Of a stretch of DNA of 64,000 bases, positions 63,177 to 64,000 are shown one piece after another. Position numbers and translations under genes: made by a program. Every line of letters starts with the position of its first letter. The stretch's first letter is position 1. The DNA is from Lingula anatina. Taxonomy: Eukaryota; Brachiopoda; Lingulata; Lingulida; Lingulidae. Under the pieces are notes generated by a model that had not been told where the DNA came from, ran no database searches, and worked only from the letters and a program-made list of their open reading frames with translations. The DNA is taken from the NCBI RefSeq assembly GCF_001039355.2, contig NW_019773748.1:599466-663465 (forward strand), written 5' to 3'.

Positions 63177-64000
63177 GGCGGTCATGTTTATGGAAAGCTA
63201 AACAAATGATACATGTAACAGCAAATATTATCAAACAAAAAATAATAATAATCCTGGCTGGCCTGGACTTCTGACAATTGCTTTCCCTATGGCAAATGCG
63301 CATTTTGTCTTGATAAATTCTTTTTGAAAAAGAATTAAATATCTTTGTATATTATAAGAAATGTATTTGTACAGTACATTATCCGGTCATCTTTTCATTT
63401 TGCTATCTCAGCTGCTTTTAAACTAAGTTTCAGTTTTTACCTCCCAAGTAAAGTCATTTGAAATGTAATATAAAATTACCGCGTGTAGGAATTTTCAATT
63501 TTAATATTGCTTTTAAGCCTTCCTCTGAGTGAGTGCTAGTTTATTTGTTGACCAATATTTGGATTCGTGGTCAACAAGATGACACTTTATAATGAATAAT
63601 AAATAATAAAAAATCGATATTTTTTTAAAATCCAGTAACCTGTTTCAAATGTTATTTTAATTTTTAACGCTTCATCAAAAAGAAAAAGAGATATGAAAGA
63701 AAAAGAGATATGATATAAGAAAATATTGGTATCCATTGTTTTTCACGGGGTTGCAAGTGAACCCCTCCTTCCCACCAGACTAATACCGTTGTCTTTGAAC
63801 TTCTGGCATCAGACACACCTTTCGTCACATACACGACTCTTTCCAGGATCGAGTTGTTGGATCCATGGTCCGTAATAATGAATAATAAAACGGCATTTTT
63901 AAAATTGATGTATTTTTTTTAATTCAGGAGTTTGTTCAAACGTTAGAAATTATAAAAAAAATCAACTCTTCATCAAAAAAAAAAAAAAAAAGCGTGTGTC
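63177..64000. other. 3' flank of the TIR gene with a diverged direct repeat
   Basis: Candidate polyadenylation signals are ATTAAA near 63335 and AATAAA near 63597. A segment at about 63590-63720 (AATGAATAATAAATAATAAA through CATCAAAAAG) is repeated with divergence at about 63870-63985. No gene is supported here. Confidence 0.5.

Noticed and set aside
1-64000. CRISPR arrays, bacterial operons, tRNA or rRNA genes
   Set aside because: No regularly spaced repeats, no bacterial gene layout, and no clear tRNA T-loop pattern or rRNA block seen by eye; a covariance-model scan would be decisive for tRNA.

Overview
The window reads as animal nuclear DNA: AT-rich, with genes split into many small exons by GT-AG introns, plus microsatellites and several short inverted-repeat elements. 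The gene content (EFCAB6, an ankyrin/SOCS-box protein, a PAPS sulfotransferase, an achaete-scute bHLH factor, MIX23 and an ARM/TIR/SAM immune-type protein) fits a marine invertebrate, most likely a lophotrochozoan such as a mollusc. The species cannot be fixed by eye. Scattered single Ns mark a draft assembly.
Layout. 1-2600: repeat debris, then a probable promoter and non-coding first exon. 2622-18580 (+): EFCAB6, 29 coding exons, about 1625 residues of repeated EF-hands. 20838-24094 (-): ankyrin-repeat/SOCS-box protein, 5 coding exons, about 605 residues. 26627-32023 (-): membrane-anchored sulfotransferase, 6 exons, with one exon duplicated beside an N and a one-base frameshift in the PAPS-binding loop. 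34339-34686 (-): small single-span membrane protein with a mitochondrial-type N-terminus. 38111-42636 (-): achaete-scute-type bHLH gene with its whole CDS in one exon and an intron just after the stop, in a gene-poor 14 kb. 48989-52480 (+): MIX23 (CCDC58), 5 exons, 152 residues. 53455-57408: a 4 kb foldback element with arms over 1 kb. 57461-63176 (+): an 11-exon gene for an ARM-TIR-SAM protein whose first ATG lies 52 bases past the end of the foldback element.
The genes do not form an operon or cluster; each is an independent unit. I assembled exon models by hand from splice sites, reading phase and protein continuity. The summed coding lengths of EFCAB6 (4878), the ASB gene (1818), MIX23 (459) and the ARM-TIR-SAM gene (1971) are all multiples of three, which supports those models. 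The sulfotransferase is one base off, which exposes the frameshift. The most unusual items are the ARM-TIR-SAM protein (SARM1-like parts in a different order), the foldback element against its 5' end, the broken/duplicated sulfotransferase, and a GC-AG intron giving EFCAB6 a possible second C-terminus.
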